A stretch of 64,000 nt of DNA, taken from JANXQG01 sp963719885 (GTDB lineage: Bacteria > Planctomycetota > Planctomycetia > Pirellulales > Thermoguttaceae). Below, piece after piece: positions 29,151 through 38,530 of the stretch; within the stretch, counting starts at the first letter, position 1; each line of letters opens with the position of its first letter. The stretch is taken from positions 88,509 through 152,508 of the forward strand of contig CAVRDP010000029.1 of NCBI GenBank assembly GCA_963719885.1, in the 5' to 3' direction. The notes under the pieces were generated by a model, which was given only the letters and a program-made list of their open reading frames with translations, had not been told where the DNA came from and did not search any database. A program made the position numbers and the translations under genes.

Positions 29151-29389
29151 GGCGATTTACGGACCCGAAGCGGTCCGGCCTAGGTGTGGATTGCGGCCCG
29201 CGCGGTTCCAAGTGCGAACGCCGCACCGACCGGAGCGTGGCCAATAGGGGCCATTTTACCATGACCGAAGATGCCTGAAAAGCGATTTCTTGAGGGAATT
29301 TCCCCTCGTATCTTGCCTGCACGACTGGACATCCTAGGCTAGGGGATTGATACTGCCCCGTTTCCGTCTTCACAAAGGAGGTAGCCATC

Positions 29390-29907
29390 ATGGAAAACAA
29401 ATATGAGAAGTTCGGTTTGCCCGACGATCCGGCAAGCCAACCGATTCAGCCAAGTCCGGTTGCCGCCGGCGTCCAGCGCGGCTGGTTCTTCCACAACTTG
29501 TGGTGGATGTTGCCGGCCGCTTTCCTGGTCGTGCTCCTGCCCTGCGGCTGCTGCGGCGGGATCTTGTTCTGGGTGATCGGATCGCTCAAGTCGAGTGAAC
29601 CCTACCAGATGGCTTTGCATCGCGTGCAGGCCGCTCCCCCGGTCATCGAACAACTTGGCAACCCATCGAAGAATCGGGTTGGATGCCGACCGGCAACTTC
29701 TCGTTCAACACGAATAATGGCGTGGCATCGGGCATGGCGAACTTCGATTTCAGCGTGCGCGGCCCCAAGGGCACGGCCCACGTTCACGCGGAGGCCCGCT
29801 GCCTGGACGGGAAGTGGGGTTTTGGTGTCCTTGACGTGACGCCGGCAGGCAGCGGACGGGTGATTTCGCTGCCGGTGGACGAAAAGCCGGAGAAAGCAAA
29901 AGAATAG
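29390..29907 (+). pseudogene. Coa1-like (cytochrome oxidase assembly type) membrane protein, one frameshift
   Basis: A perfect AAAGGAGGT precedes ATG 29390. One membrane span (WWMLPAAFLVVLLPCGCCGG) is followed by KSSEPYQMALHRVQAAPPVI, the typical start of the Coa1 domain. A one-base loss near 29670 moves the frame to PIEESGWMPTGNFSFNT, then VRGPKGTAHVHAEARCLDGK to 29907. Joined it is about 172 residues, the expected size. Members are widespread small membrane proteins in planctomycetes; a true role in oxidase assembly is only inferred from the family name. Confidence 0.75.
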
Positions 29908-29914
29908 CGTGGCG

Positions 29915-30397
29915 CTACTCGATTTTCAGCAGTTCTACGAGGAAGTGGAGCGATGCACCGCCAGGAATCGTGCCTGGAATGCCGCGGTCGCCGTAGCCCA
30001 GTGCGGAAGGGATTTCCAATTCGATCATGCCCCCTTCGCCCACCAATTGCATTCCCTCGGTCCAACCCTTGATCACTTGATTCAGGGGGAACGAGATCGG
30101 GCTCTTGCGCTTGTAGGAGCTGTCGAAGACCTTGCCGCCGTCGAGCCAACCGTGGTAGTTCACCTTCACCGTGTCAATGGCCTTGGGCATCTGTCCCTTG
30201 CCCGCGCGAAGGATTCGATAACGCAGGCCCGACGTGGTTTGCGTGAATTGCTTCGGGGCATCTTTGGCAATCGTACCTGCGCCCGCCGGAAGGGCGGGAA
30301 AGTCAACATCCTTGGATTGAGCGGAACTCAATTTCACTTCCAGGAGCAATAGGAGCGTGGCACAACACAATACGCGACAGCAAACGGCTGCGGACAT
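29915..30397 (-). CDS. Secreted FKBP-type peptidyl-prolyl isomerase
   Basis: Signal peptide CATLLLLLEVKLSSAQ, then a linker and one FKBP domain: VKVNYHGWLDGGKVFDSSY, FPLNQVIKGWTEGMQLVGEGG, and IPSALGYGDRGIPGTIPGGA. Catalyses cis-trans proline isomerisation, probably in the periplasm. The start ATG 30397 (MSAAVCCRVL) has GAGGAG in range; the longer open frame upstream lacks a credible start. 160 residues, normal. Convergent with the Coa1-like gene, 7 bp apart. Confidence 0.92.
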   Translation of the reverse strand: MSAAVCCRVLCCATLLLLLEVKLSSAQSKDVDFPALPAGAGTIAKDAPKQFTQTTSGLRYRILRAGKGQMPKAIDTVKVNYHGWLDGGKVFDSSYKRKSPISFPLNQVIKGWTEGMQLVGEGGMIELEIPSALGYGDRGIPGTIPGGASLHFLVELLKIE

Positions 30398-30588
30398 GGG
30401 AATCTCCTCGGGGATAGAAGCTAAATTCAGCCGACAGTCGGCTGGGACAATGGGTACGAATCTATTCTGATCGAAATCGAGGGTTGACGCAATACCCGCC
30501 CGGGCAGTAGCGAGCGCAGCCTCGACCTCTGCGGACCGCCGCCAATGCGGGCGACTGATCGGCCGGGGCAAGCGGAACTAGCAACTGC

Positions 30589-30942
30589 TCATCGTAGCGG
30601 CAAATAGCGTACCTGCCCTTCCCACTCTCCGTCGAGGCTACACACCGCCAGTAACACGATTTCCTCGATGGCTGCGCCGATGGGTAATTGCCGGCCAATC
30701 TCGAAAATACCAGGCATCGGCTTGCCTTCACGCACGCGCTCGTAGGCATACCGAGTCATCGTCGCGACATCATGCGTCAAGAGCACTCGCCCGTTGATCG
30801 CTGCCCATTCCAAGATCGACGGATCATCCGCTGCCAAGAGGCCCACGTCCTGCACGCGCACAATATCGACCGCCGGGGTCCGGCGGCGGACACCTCGCAC
30901 AATGTCATTGTTGAAGTTTTCGTCGGCGGCCAAACGGAGCAC
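30589..30942 (-). CDS. DUF5615 PIN-like protein, predicted toxin
   Basis: MLRLAADENFNNDIVRGVRR, then VLLTHDVATMTRYAYERV and IVLL, matches the DUF5615 family, a compact PIN-like fold with conserved acidic residues (DEN and THD) that could bind metal and cut RNA. GTG 30942 is the start, with AAGGATG upstream. Its gene follows a DUF433 gene, the usual partner, so the pair is a predicted type II toxin-antitoxin module. 117 residues, intact. Confidence 0.82.
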   Translation of the reverse strand: MLRLAADENFNNDIVRGVRRRTPAVDIVRVQDVGLLAADDPSILEWAAINGRVLLTHDVATMTRYAYERVREGKPMPGIFEIGRQLPIGAAIEEIVLLAVCSLDGEWEGQVRYLPLR

Positions 30943-31277
30943 GATGGGTCATCCTTGCGGTTTTCGGGCAAGGAGACGGCCCGCACGCCGACCGGATCAA
31001 AACGACTTTCATTCTCTCGCCGGACCGCGTCGGAGTGTTCTTGTCGCTGCCGCAAATAGGCATCCACTTCTTCCGCATGGCTCAGAAAATAGCCGATGAC
31101 CGAGTAGAGCTCGTTGAGTCGTAGCGAGGGATATTGTTCGACGATCGCTTCGGGAGTCATGCCCTCGCGATAAGCGGCAACGACCGTATCGAGCGTCACG
31201 CGGGTAGTTCCAACCCGCACCACCCCGTCCGCAGTAGTGACGAGCGGTATCGGCTCTTGAGTTACAACTAGCGCCAT
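30777..31277 (-). CDS. DUF433 protein, predicted antitoxin, with a read-through tail
   Basis: The first 100 residues are a normal DUF433 helix-turn-helix protein (VGTTRVTLDTVVAAYREG, GMTPEAIVEQYPSL, VIGYFLSHAEEVDAYL). Family members end soon after a DPVGVRARLL-like phrase. Here the frame reads VRAVSLPENRKDD and runs on for about 60 residues over the toxin gene in another frame. The alternative frame reads GRLLARKPQG and stops at 30949, just before the toxin GTG, so a 1-bp indel seems to have removed the natural stop. Start ATG 31277 has GAAGGGA upstream. Confidence 0.78.
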   Translation of the reverse strand: MALVVTQEPIPLVTTADGVVRVGTTRVTLDTVVAAYREGMTPEAIVEQYPSLRLNELYSVIGYFLSHAEEVDAYLRQRQEHSDAVRRENESRFDPVGVRAVSLPENRKDDPSCSVWPPTKTSTMTLCEVSAAGPRRSILCACRTWASWQRMIRRSWNGQRSTGECS

Positions 31278-31318
31278 GGAATTATTCCCTTCGGTAATGC
31301 CGTCACTTCATTATATCT

Positions 31319-33534
31319 TCACCCGCGGAAATACAAATAGGCCCCCACGATCGCCACCAGCACGACGGCCGAGGCGGCCACCTCGCGCCAGTCCCAACTC
31401 GCCCGCGTCTTCCGCTTGTCTTCCGCGGTGGATGTGCCGAAGGTCAGGCTCTGGATCTGCGCTCGCCGGCGGTGGCGAAGTCGCCATGCTCACTCCCACC
31501 ATCACTACCGCCGAAACGATCGTAATCAGGATGCTGAAATACTGGAAGTTGATGTTGTTGACGATCCACAGCGTCGAGCCCGGCGTATAACCCTTTTCGA
31601 AGCCGGCCATCTTCATGGTCACGGGCGTATCGACCAGCATGCGGAAGACGCCCATGATGAAGCCGACGACCATGGCCCACCAGCAACCCTTGGCGTTGAG
31701 CCGCTTGAAGAACACGCCGAGGAAAAAGACCACGAAAATCGGTGGAGCAAGGTAGCCTTGGATCTGCTGCAGGTATTCGTAGAGGCTGTTGGCCCCCTTG
31801 ACTACGGGGATCCAGCCGAGCGCAATGACGACCATCACCGTCGTGGCGATCCGACCCGTACGCACGATCTGCTGCTGGGTGGCCTTGGGTCTCCACTTCT
31901 CGTAAAGGTCGACGGTAAAGAGCGTGGAACAGGCATTGAACACCCCGGCCAGCGAGCCCATCAGGGCCGAGAGCAGCCCGGCCACAACCAGGCCGCGGAG
32001 GCCTTCCGGCAGGAGTTCCTTGACCATCCGGGGAAAAGCCGCCTGGCAGTTCCTTTGATTGCCTTTGCCATCGCGGCCAATCATGCGGTCGATATCGATT
32101 TCCTTGCTATAAACGTCCTCCAGCAGCAGACGGTTCAACCGCAGGGCCAGGAAAGCCTCGAGTTCCTTCTGCTCCTTGGTCGCTTTCTCCAGGTCCGGGA
32201 CCTTGCGGGCCAGCAGGCGTTTCGTTTCTTCGGAGAGCATCGCCTCCGGGAAACGCCCGGCATCGTAGATCGGTCCCTGTTTGATGAGATCGGTCAGTTC
32301 CGCTGCCAACGTCGCACGCAATTCCTTGTACGAATTGTCCGGATCGTTCACCTTGGCCAACTGCTCGCGCGTCGCCGTAGACAGCTTCTCTGAGACGAAA
32401 CGGGATGCCTCGTCTTGCGGCTTGCTGAGCTTGGCGGCGAGGGCGACGAACTCCTTTTGCTTGTACTTGAAATCGGCGGCATCGAAACTTGTTCCGCCCG
32501 TCAGCTTGGGCTCGATGTAATTCTTGGACAAGGCGTAGCAGATCAAGCCCGGCACGATGAACAGATAGACCGGGAAGAGTTTTAGAAAGGCGGCAAAGAT
32601 GCTTCCTCGCCGGGCCGTCTTTTCGTTCGGCGCGCCCAAGGCCCGCTGCACGATGTACTGGTCGGTACACCAATACCACAGGCCGATCACCGGGGCGCAA
32701 ATGGCCATCCCCAGCCAGGGGAAGTTGCTGTTGAAGTACCACGCCTCCCGAATGACCTTTCCGGTCTCCTGGCTTCGCTCCAGCACGGGCGCCCAGGTGC
32801 CCTGCACGCCTTCTGGAAGCAACGGTTTCCAGAGGTTGAACATGTCCTGCGACCGGCAGGTGTCGTGCAACTGCGACCAGCCGTGAAACAGGTCGCCGCT
32901 GCCCAGCTTCCACAAGCCGTAGACGGTGAGCGTGGCGGAGCCGCAGATCAGCACGACCGTCTGCACGGCGTCGTTGTAGGCCACGGCCCGCATGCCGCCC
33001 AAGACCGTGTACAGGCCGGTGAGCACGATCACCAGCACGGAGCCAATCCAGAAGCTGTCGATGTCCAGGCCGCCAAGAGGAAATGCATCTCCGGCAAGAG
33101 CACGGAGAACACCACCCCGCCCGCAAAGATGCCCACGGCAATCTTGGAGACCACGAACGTGATCAAGGAGACGATGGAGAGCACGTAGCGGGAACCGATG
33201 GAGAACCGTTTCTCCAGAACTCCGGCATGGTGAAGACCATCGAGCGGGCATAGAAGGGCACGAAGACCCAGGCCAGCATCAGCAGGCACCAGGCATGCAG
33301 TTCATAGTGGGCCATGGCCACGCCGTCCTTGGCCCCCGAGCCGGCCAGGCCGACGACGTGTTCGGAGCCGATGTTCGAGGCGAAGATCGAGGCCCCCACG
33401 ATCCACCAACTCAGGTTGCGTCCGGCGAGGAAATAGTCCGCCGCCGTGTTCTTGCTCCTCGCCACGACCCACCAGGCCACGCCCAAGAGGACCATGAAGT
33501 AGCAACCGATCGTTACCCAGTCTAGAGTTTGCAT
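31319..33534 (-). pseudogene. Sodium:solute symporter (SSS family), three frameshifts
   Basis: Start ATG 33534 (MQTLDWVTIGCYFMVLLGVA) and the early SSS motif AGRNLSWWIVGASIFASNIG. The frame changes near 33215 to KRFSIGSRYVLSIVSLITFV, near 33065 to LDIDSFWIGSVLVIVLTGLY, and near 31455 to IQSLTFGTSTAEDKRKT, ending in the last span VVLVAIVGAYLYFRG at 31319. Joined it has the long sugar-transporter (SGLT-like) architecture with an internal hydrophilic insert of about 170 residues. It follows araA by 18 bp, so arabinose or another sugar is the probable substrate. Confidence 0.87.
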
Positions 33535-33552
33535 CTGTGTGCCTTTGTTGCC

Positions 33553-35064
33553 TTATCGCCCGCCGTAATAGGCTTCGTTCCAGCGGAGTTGATTCTTAAT
33601 ATCGCCGACCCGGCTCTGGGCGTCAATCTTCAAACACTCGACGCCCAGGATCTCGGCAAAATCCTCGATCTGCTCGGCGGTCACCGCCTGGCTCAAGACC
33701 GTGTGGTGCGGACCGCCGCCGTAGATCCAAGCGGCGGCGGCAGTCTTCAAATCGGGCCGCGGCTTCCAGAAGGCCCGCGCCACCGGAAGCCTGGGCAACG
33801 GTTGCGGCGGGGCCACAACGTCGACCTCGTTCAAGAGCAAGCGGAAACGGTCGCCCATGTCGATGATCGCGGCATTGACCGCCGCGCCGGCCGGTGCGGT
33901 GAAGACCAGCCGCACGGGGTCGGACTTGCCGCCGATGCCCAAAGGATGGATCTCGCAGGACGGCTTTTCCGCCGCCAGCGAAGGACAAATCTCCAGCATG
34001 TGGGCGCCCAGCACCAGCGGGCCGGCCGGATCGAGGTGATAGGTATAGTCTTCCATGAACGACGTGCCGCCGGCCAGGCCCTGGGCCATGACCTTCATCG
34101 CGCGGCCCAGTGCGGCCGTCTTCCAATCGCCTTCGGCGCCGAAGCCGTAACCCTCGGCCATCAATCGCTGCACGGCCAAACCGGGGAGTTGCATCAGCCC
34201 GTGCAGGTCTTCGAAGGTGTCGGTAAAGGCCTGGAACCCGCCGGCCTCGAGAAAGTGCCGCAATCCCAACTCGGTGCGGGCCGCATAGTGCAGCGAAGCG
34301 CGGTGATCGCCGCCGTGGCGGAGCGCCGGGGCCACAGTATAGAGCTGCTCGTATTCGGCCACTTGCCGATCGACTTCGGCGTCGGAAACCTCGGTGATCC
34401 GCCGCACCAGCTCGCTCACGCCGTAGCCGTTGACTTCCACGCCGAAGCGGAGTTGGGCCTCGACCTTGTCGCCTTCGGTCACGGCCACCTGCCGCATGTT
34501 GTCGCCCAACCGGGCGACCTTCAGGTTGCGCAGTTCGTGCGCCCCGGCCGCGGCCCGCATCCAGGCGGCCAGGCGGTCTTGCACCTCGGCCTCCTGCCAG
34601 TGGCCGACGACCACCTTTCGCCGACCATGGGTACATGGTGCCCGGCCCATCCGCGTGCATAAGAAACCGAACTCGCGGTCGCCGTGGGCGGACTGGTTGA
34701 GGTTCATGAAGTCCATGTCGATAGTGGACCAGGGCAAATCGCGATTGAACTGCGTATGCAGATGGACAAACGGCTTTTGCAGGGCCGTGAGCCCCGCGAT
34801 CCACATCTTGGCCGGCGAGAAGGTGTGCATCCACAGGATCAGGCCCGTGCAATGGGCGGCCGCGTTGGCCTCGCGGCAGACCTCGACGATCGAATGCGGC
34901 GTGGTGACGATCGGCTTGAAAACGACGCGGATCGGCAGGCGGCCCGAGTCGTTGAGCCCTTCGACCACGTGGCGGCTGTTGTCGGCGACCTGCTGCAGGG
35001 CCGCCTCGCCGTAAAGATGTTGACTGCCGGTGACGAACCAGACTTCCAAGGTTTTCATATCCAT
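33553..35064 (-). CDS. araA: L-arabinose isomerase with in-frame palindrome insertion
   Basis: Interconverts L-arabinose and L-ribulose. Family features: VWFVTGSQHLYGEAAL at the start, GLILWMHTFSPAKMWI, LHTQFNRDLPW, FMNLNQSAHGDREFGF, and the metal-site glutamates and histidines in GFGAEGDWKTAAL and HMLEICPSL. At the position where other AraA proteins read a short basic loop before KVVVGHW, the protein has RMGRAPCTHGRR, encoded by a B palindrome (34622-34644). The frame is intact at about 503 residues. Start ATG 35064 has GGAG 6 nt upstream. Second gene of URO-D-like, araA, symporter. Confidence 0.95.
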   Translation of the reverse strand: MDMKTLEVWFVTGSQHLYGEAALQQVADNSRHVVEGLNDSGRLPIRVVFKPIVTTPHSIVEVCREANAAAHCTGLILWMHTFSPAKMWIAGLTALQKPFVHLHTQFNRDLPWSTIDMDFMNLNQSAHGDREFGFLCTRMGRAPCTHGRRKVVVGHWQEAEVQDRLAAWMRAAAGAHELRNLKVARLGDNMRQVAVTEGDKVEAQLRFGVEVNGYGVSELVRRITEVSDAEVDRQVAEYEQLYTVAPALRHGGDHRASLHYAARTELGLRHFLEAGGFQAFTDTFEDLHGLMQLPGLAVQRLMAEGYGFGAEGDWKTAALGRAMKVMAQGLAGGTSFMEDYTYHLDPAGPLVLGAHMLEICPSLAAEKPSCEIHPLGIGGKSDPVRLVFTAPAGAAVNAAIIDMGDRFRLLLNEVDVVAPPQPLPRLPVARAFWKPRPDLKTAAAAWIYGGGPHHTVLSQAVTAEQIEDFAEILGVECLKIDAQSRVGDIKNQLRWNEAYYGGR

Positions 35065-35076
35065 AGATGACTCCAA

Positions 35077-36318
35077 TTACCGTAGTGCATCGAACATCGC
35101 AATCACATTTTCCGGCGGGACGTCGGCCAGGACGTTATGGACCTGCTGGAAAACAAATCCGCCGCCGCAATTCAAAATCTCGACCTGGCCGCGAACGTGC
35201 CGCCGGATTTCCTCTCGCGTGGCCTTGGAAAGCACGAACCGCGTGTCGCAGCCGCCGCCCCAGAAGGTGATCTTCTCGCCGAAGTCGGCCTTCAACGCGG
35301 CCGCGTCCATGCCGGCGCAACTGATCTGCACCGGGTTCACGGCGTCGAGGCCGGCCTCGATCAGGTCCGGCAGCAGCGGCCGGATGCCGCCACAGCAGTG
35401 AAGCATGACCTTGACCCCGGCCAACTCCTTCGCCCGCCTCCACATTCGGGCGTGCCGCGGCATGAACATCTCGCGGTACATGGCCCGCGACATCTGCGGC
35501 CCGTTCTGCATCCCCAGGTCGTCGCCGAAGACGATGATGTCGATATAAGGGCCGACGGCGGCAAGATATTTCTCCAGGTTCGCCAGGTGGATCTCGACGA
35601 GCCGATCGAGAAACTCGTTGGCCCGATCGGGGTCGGCAGCCAGGAGCATGAGGAAGTTGTCGATGCGATAGAGGAACTGCCCGGTTTCCAGTAAATTGCC
35701 GCCGAAGAGGCCGACGATGGCCCGATCGGTCGCGGCCCGCAGGGCCTTGGCCCCTTCGGCAAGGACCCGCGGCCCGTCCGGCCCGGCAACCAGCGGGCCG
35801 GGCGGCGACTGCACCCCGCACCACATGTTCTCGGCCAAGGCCTCCGGCAGCCGCTCGAGGTCGTCGCCTTCCAGGAACGGCCAGTAGCACTGCTCGAAGT
35901 ACAAGGCCCCGTCGGGCATCTTCGCCAGCACGCGGCCACTGCGTTTGGAGCGAATGACCCATTCGCCCGGCCCTCGTTCGGCGGGCACACGGTACTCCGG
36001 GTCGGCCCAGGCGGGCATCTGGCAGGGCGAACCGTCAGGCAAGACCCAGTCGGCCCAATCCTTGTCTTCCAAGGCGAACCCGCGGCCCAACTCGATCGCG
36101 TCGACGCCAAACCGTTCCAAAACGTCTTCGTCGATGATCGCCAGTTGCTGTACCGGGTCATAGACGCGGACCGGCCGTTCGGGCAACCCCAGGGCCTTGC
36201 GCAGCCTGCGATAGGCGATCGCGGCAATGCCCGACGAACGGTGGCCCCCGAAATCGATCGGCACGCGATCGGGCTGCTTGTGATTCAAGGCGGCGAGGAC
36301 GCGCTGGCGTGGGGTCAT
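35077..36318 (-). CDS. Uroporphyrinogen decarboxylase-like (URO-D superfamily) protein
   Basis: The chain begins MTPRQRVLAALNHKQPDRVP, the common start of URO-D-superfamily methyltransferase-like proteins rather than true HemE, and has the barrel signature FGDDLGMQNGPQMS and HCCGGIRPLLPDLIEAG. Function is probably methyl transfer or a sugar-linked reaction; the exact substrate is unknown. An A palindrome (35982-36004) encodes residues DPEYRVPAERG within WADPEYRVPA. 413 residues, intact. First gene of the operon with araA (12-bp gap) and the symporter. Confidence 0.82.
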   Translation of the reverse strand: MTPRQRVLAALNHKQPDRVPIDFGGHRSSGIAAIAYRRLRKALGLPERPVRVYDPVQQLAIIDEDVLERFGVDAIELGRGFALEDKDWADWVLPDGSPCQMPAWADPEYRVPAERGPGEWVIRSKRSGRVLAKMPDGALYFEQCYWPFLEGDDLERLPEALAENMWCGVQSPPGPLVAGPDGPRVLAEGAKALRAATDRAIVGLFGGNLLETGQFLYRIDNFLMLLAADPDRANEFLDRLVEIHLANLEKYLAAVGPYIDIIVFGDDLGMQNGPQMSRAMYREMFMPRHARMWRRAKELAGVKVMLHCCGGIRPLLPDLIEAGLDAVNPVQISCAGMDAAALKADFGEKITFWGGGCDTRFVLSKATREEIRRHVRGQVEILNCGGGFVFQQVHNVLADVPPENVIAMFDALR

Positions 36319-36351
36319 GGCAGGCTCTCCGGCAAACTGCTAAACTGGGGG

Positions 36352-36439
36352 ATTGTAGGGTGCGGTCAAGCGCAGCGCAGACCCACCAAGGTCGCTGAGA
36401 AATGGTGGGTCTGCACTGCACTTGACCGCACCCTACAAT
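36352..36439. repeat. GTAGGGTG-type hairpin element
   Basis: Arms ATTGTAGGGTGCGGTCAAG and complement are 36-37 bp long with few mismatches (36352-36388 versus 36403-36439), leaving a short loop. As RNA it would form a very stable hairpin on either strand. It lies between divergent genes (URO-D-like and cdsA), so it cannot be a simple terminator; it fits a MITE-like element. Confidence 0.85.
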
Positions 36440-36492
36440 AACCCCTATTAAACCCTTCTTGGCCGCGGATGCAAGTCCCCGGGTGATCATTC

Positions 36493-37542
36493 ATGCTCAG
36501 ATGGCGACTTTTGTTGGGGGCTGCGATCATTGTATTGCTGGCCGTACTATGCGTCTTGGATGCCCAGACCGATGCCCCGGGGAGGGAAGCGGGACTCCCC
36601 TGCGTGTTCTTGATGCCGGTTTTTCTCGTGCTGACCATGCTGGCCACGCAGGAGGTGTTGCGGCTGGCCCGGGCGGCAGGCATCCGCCCGGTAGCGTGGA
36701 CGGTCTATGCCGGCAATCTGCTCCTGGTGGTCGCCCAATGGCTGCCGGCGGTCAATTTGTATTTGCTCCGTCGCGTCCAGGGCCACGAGTTCGATTATCC
36801 CGCATCGATCAATTTTATTCATGCCGCCAGCCGCTCTCCGCTGTGGGCCTTGGCCCTGGGGGTGTTAATGATCTTTGCGGCAGAAATGCGGCGATTCGAG
36901 CAACCGGGCGGGGCCCTGGCGAACATTGCCGTCGGCGTCTTTTGCCTGATCTATGTCGGCCTGATGGGCGCCTTTGCCATCCAGCTTCGGCTCTTCTGGG
37001 GTGTCGGCGCGGTCGCCGCGTGGATCATCTCGGTGAAAATGGGCGACATCGGCGCCTACACCGTTGGCCGCCTCTTCGGACGCAGCAAGATGTCGCCCAC
37101 GATCAGTCCGGGCAAGACCGTCGAAGGGGCCATGGGGGCCATAATGTTTGCCCTGATTGGTTCCTGGATCAGTTTCAACGGTATCATTGGGATCAGTATT
37201 CCCTTGTTTGGTCGCTGCATCAATTTTCACGGAATCAGCCTTCCCTGGATCAGTGGATGGATCCCTTTCGCCGGCATCGTGCAATTGGCGCCGCCGTATG
37301 TCGAGCAGACGCCGGGCCAGCCCTTCGGCTGGATCATCTTTGGATTGCTGATGGGCGCCGTGGGCATGCTGGGCGACCTGGCCGAGTCGTTGTTGAAGCG
37401 CGACGTAGGCTGCAAGGACTCCAGCGCCTGGATGCCCGGTTTCGGCGGCGTGCTGGACATCCTCGATTCGCTCCTGCTCTCGGCGCCTATCGCCTGGCTG
37501 TGCTGGTTGCTGGGAGTTGTGGGGCCGGGGGGAGGAACGTGA
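36493..37542 (+). CDS. cdsA: Phosphatidate cytidylyltransferase
   Basis: Makes CDP-diacylglycerol from phosphatidate and CTP for phospholipid synthesis, in the inner membrane. 349 residues with about eight hydrophobic spans. The CDS signature is SPGKTVEGAMGAI followed by GDLAESLLKRDVGCKDSS and the terminal MPGFGGVLDILDS. The widespread form of the last block is PGHGGxxDRxDS; here His is Phe and Arg is Ile. I believe similar substitutions occur in other planctomycetes but cannot verify it here. ATG 36493 is the start. Confidence 0.92.
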   Translation: MLRWRLLLGAAIIVLLAVLCVLDAQTDAPGREAGLPCVFLMPVFLVLTMLATQEVLRLARAAGIRPVAWTVYAGNLLLVVAQWLPAVNLYLLRRVQGHEFDYPASINFIHAASRSPLWALALGVLMIFAAEMRRFEQPGGALANIAVGVFCLIYVGLMGAFAIQLRLFWGVGAVAAWIISVKMGDIGAYTVGRLFGRSKMSPTISPGKTVEGAMGAIMFALIGSWISFNGIIGISIPLFGRCINFHGISLPWISGWIPFAGIVQLAPPYVEQTPGQPFGWIIFGLLMGAVGMLGDLAESLLKRDVGCKDSSAWMPGFGGVLDILDSLLLSAPIAWLCWLLGVVGPGGGT

Positions 37543-37571
37543 CGGGGCATTAGCAAAACCCGTCCATTCCT

Positions 37572-37664
37572 CGGACAGAAATATGGAGAGCAGAAATATG
37601 GAAATGCTAGTTCTCGCTAGTCCTGACCGGCATTTTATGTTTCTGCTCTCCATATTTCTGTCCG
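37572..37664. repeat. 25-bp inverted repeat downstream of cdsA
   Basis: CGGACAGAAATATGGAGAGC plus AGAAA at 37572-37596 is matched by its perfect complement at 37640-37664, with a 43-bp spacer. The AT-rich arms differ from the GC-rich surroundings. It may end cdsA transcription or be a small mobile element; a second partial GCAGAAATATGGA lies in the spacer start. Confidence 0.85.
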
Positions 37665-37680
37665 ATCTTTCAGGGTGCCG

Positions 37681-37850
37681 TTACAGCAGATGCCGGGCCT
37701 TGATCTCCAGGTAGCGATTCACCAGCGGAGCGGTCAAGAGTTCGGGGAAAACGTCCACCGACAGCACGCCCTTGCTGTGCAAGTCGGTCAGCACCTGATG
37801 CCGCCAGGCAATGATGTCGGCGGCGGCCGCATAACGCCAAAGCTGCTGCG
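37681..37850 (-). pseudogene. 3'-end fragment of a DUF58 gene (copy 1)
   Basis: The leftward frame QQLWRYAAAADIIAWRHQVL to VNRYLEIKARHLL is the last 54 residues of the DUF58 part of the gene at 49142, about 95% identical at the DNA level. Identity stops abruptly at 37850. A longer copy of the same 3' end is at 44585-44873. The two fragments flank the vsr/dcm/IS island in direct orientation. Confidence 0.88.
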
Positions 37851-38032
37851 CACACAGGCGGTTTAGCAGCGATACTTGGGCACGCACCGATACTGGACGT
37901 CAGGGCCAGGTCTGGAAAGCGAACAGAGATGGGACCACCCAACCAGGCGTTCCCCGAACGCCAGTCAGTTCTTGCGGGGATTACGGCTGTTAGGAAAATT
38001 ACCACGGGGACACACGCCAGGGCTACCCAGGG

Positions 38033-38509
38033 CTACCTTGGCTCTCTGGGATGGCCGGTACGCCAACGTGGCAGTGAGATTGCCTCAATTAACTCGGCAA
38101 CGCACGCAGCTAGGTTCCCGGCCAGTTTGTGTTCCCAGAAGCGGACGACTTTGATACCCATGCCATTTAGTTGCCGGGTCACGTTGCGATCTCGCTGTCG
38201 AGTTCGCTTGATCTTTGCCGCCCAGAACCCTGTGTTGGTCTTCGGAGTGTGACCACAACACTTGCAACCGTGCCAGAAACAGCCGTCCACGAACACCGCG
38301 ACACGGGACCGAGAAAAGTAGAAATCCGGTTTCCCCGGCAGGTCACCTGCATGCACTTTCCAGCCGCGGACGCCAGCACGAACAAAGGCAAGCCGAAGCC
38401 GTTGTTCTGTCGTTCGGTTTCCCCGGCCCTTGATCGTACTCATCACGCGCGATCGCGCCGGGGGAACATTCTCAAACTTCCCTTGTGGAAGATACTGCCG
38501 CAAGCACAC
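38033..38509 (-). CDS. vsr: Very short patch repair endonuclease (Vsr)
   Basis: Nicks T:G mismatches that arise where 5-methylcytosine has deaminated, at sites of a Dcm-type methylase. Visible are MSTIKGRGNRTTEQRLR, HAGDLPGKPDFYFSRSRVAV and FVDGCFWHGCKCCGHTPKTN, the Vsr catalytic and zinc-binding blocks, then VRFWEHKL. GTG 38509 is used as start; ATG further in would give a shorter but complete domain. It directly follows the dcm remnant (22 bp), the expected partner, on the same strand. Confidence 0.92.
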   Translation of the reverse strand: MCLRQYLPQGKFENVPPARSRVMSTIKGRGNRTTEQRLRLAFVRAGVRGWKVHAGDLPGKPDFYFSRSRVAVFVDGCFWHGCKCCGHTPKTNTGFWAAKIKRTRQRDRNVTRQLNGMGIKVVRFWEHKLAGNLAACVAELIEAISLPRWRTGHPREPR

Positions 38510-38530
38510 CTTTCTATAACCGCCGGTATT

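Noticed and set aside
27747..29183. 478-codon plus-strand frame over the Gfo/Idh/MocA gene
   Set aside because: Complement of an intact, Tat-signal-bearing oxidoreductase gene; no motif in the plus-strand translation.
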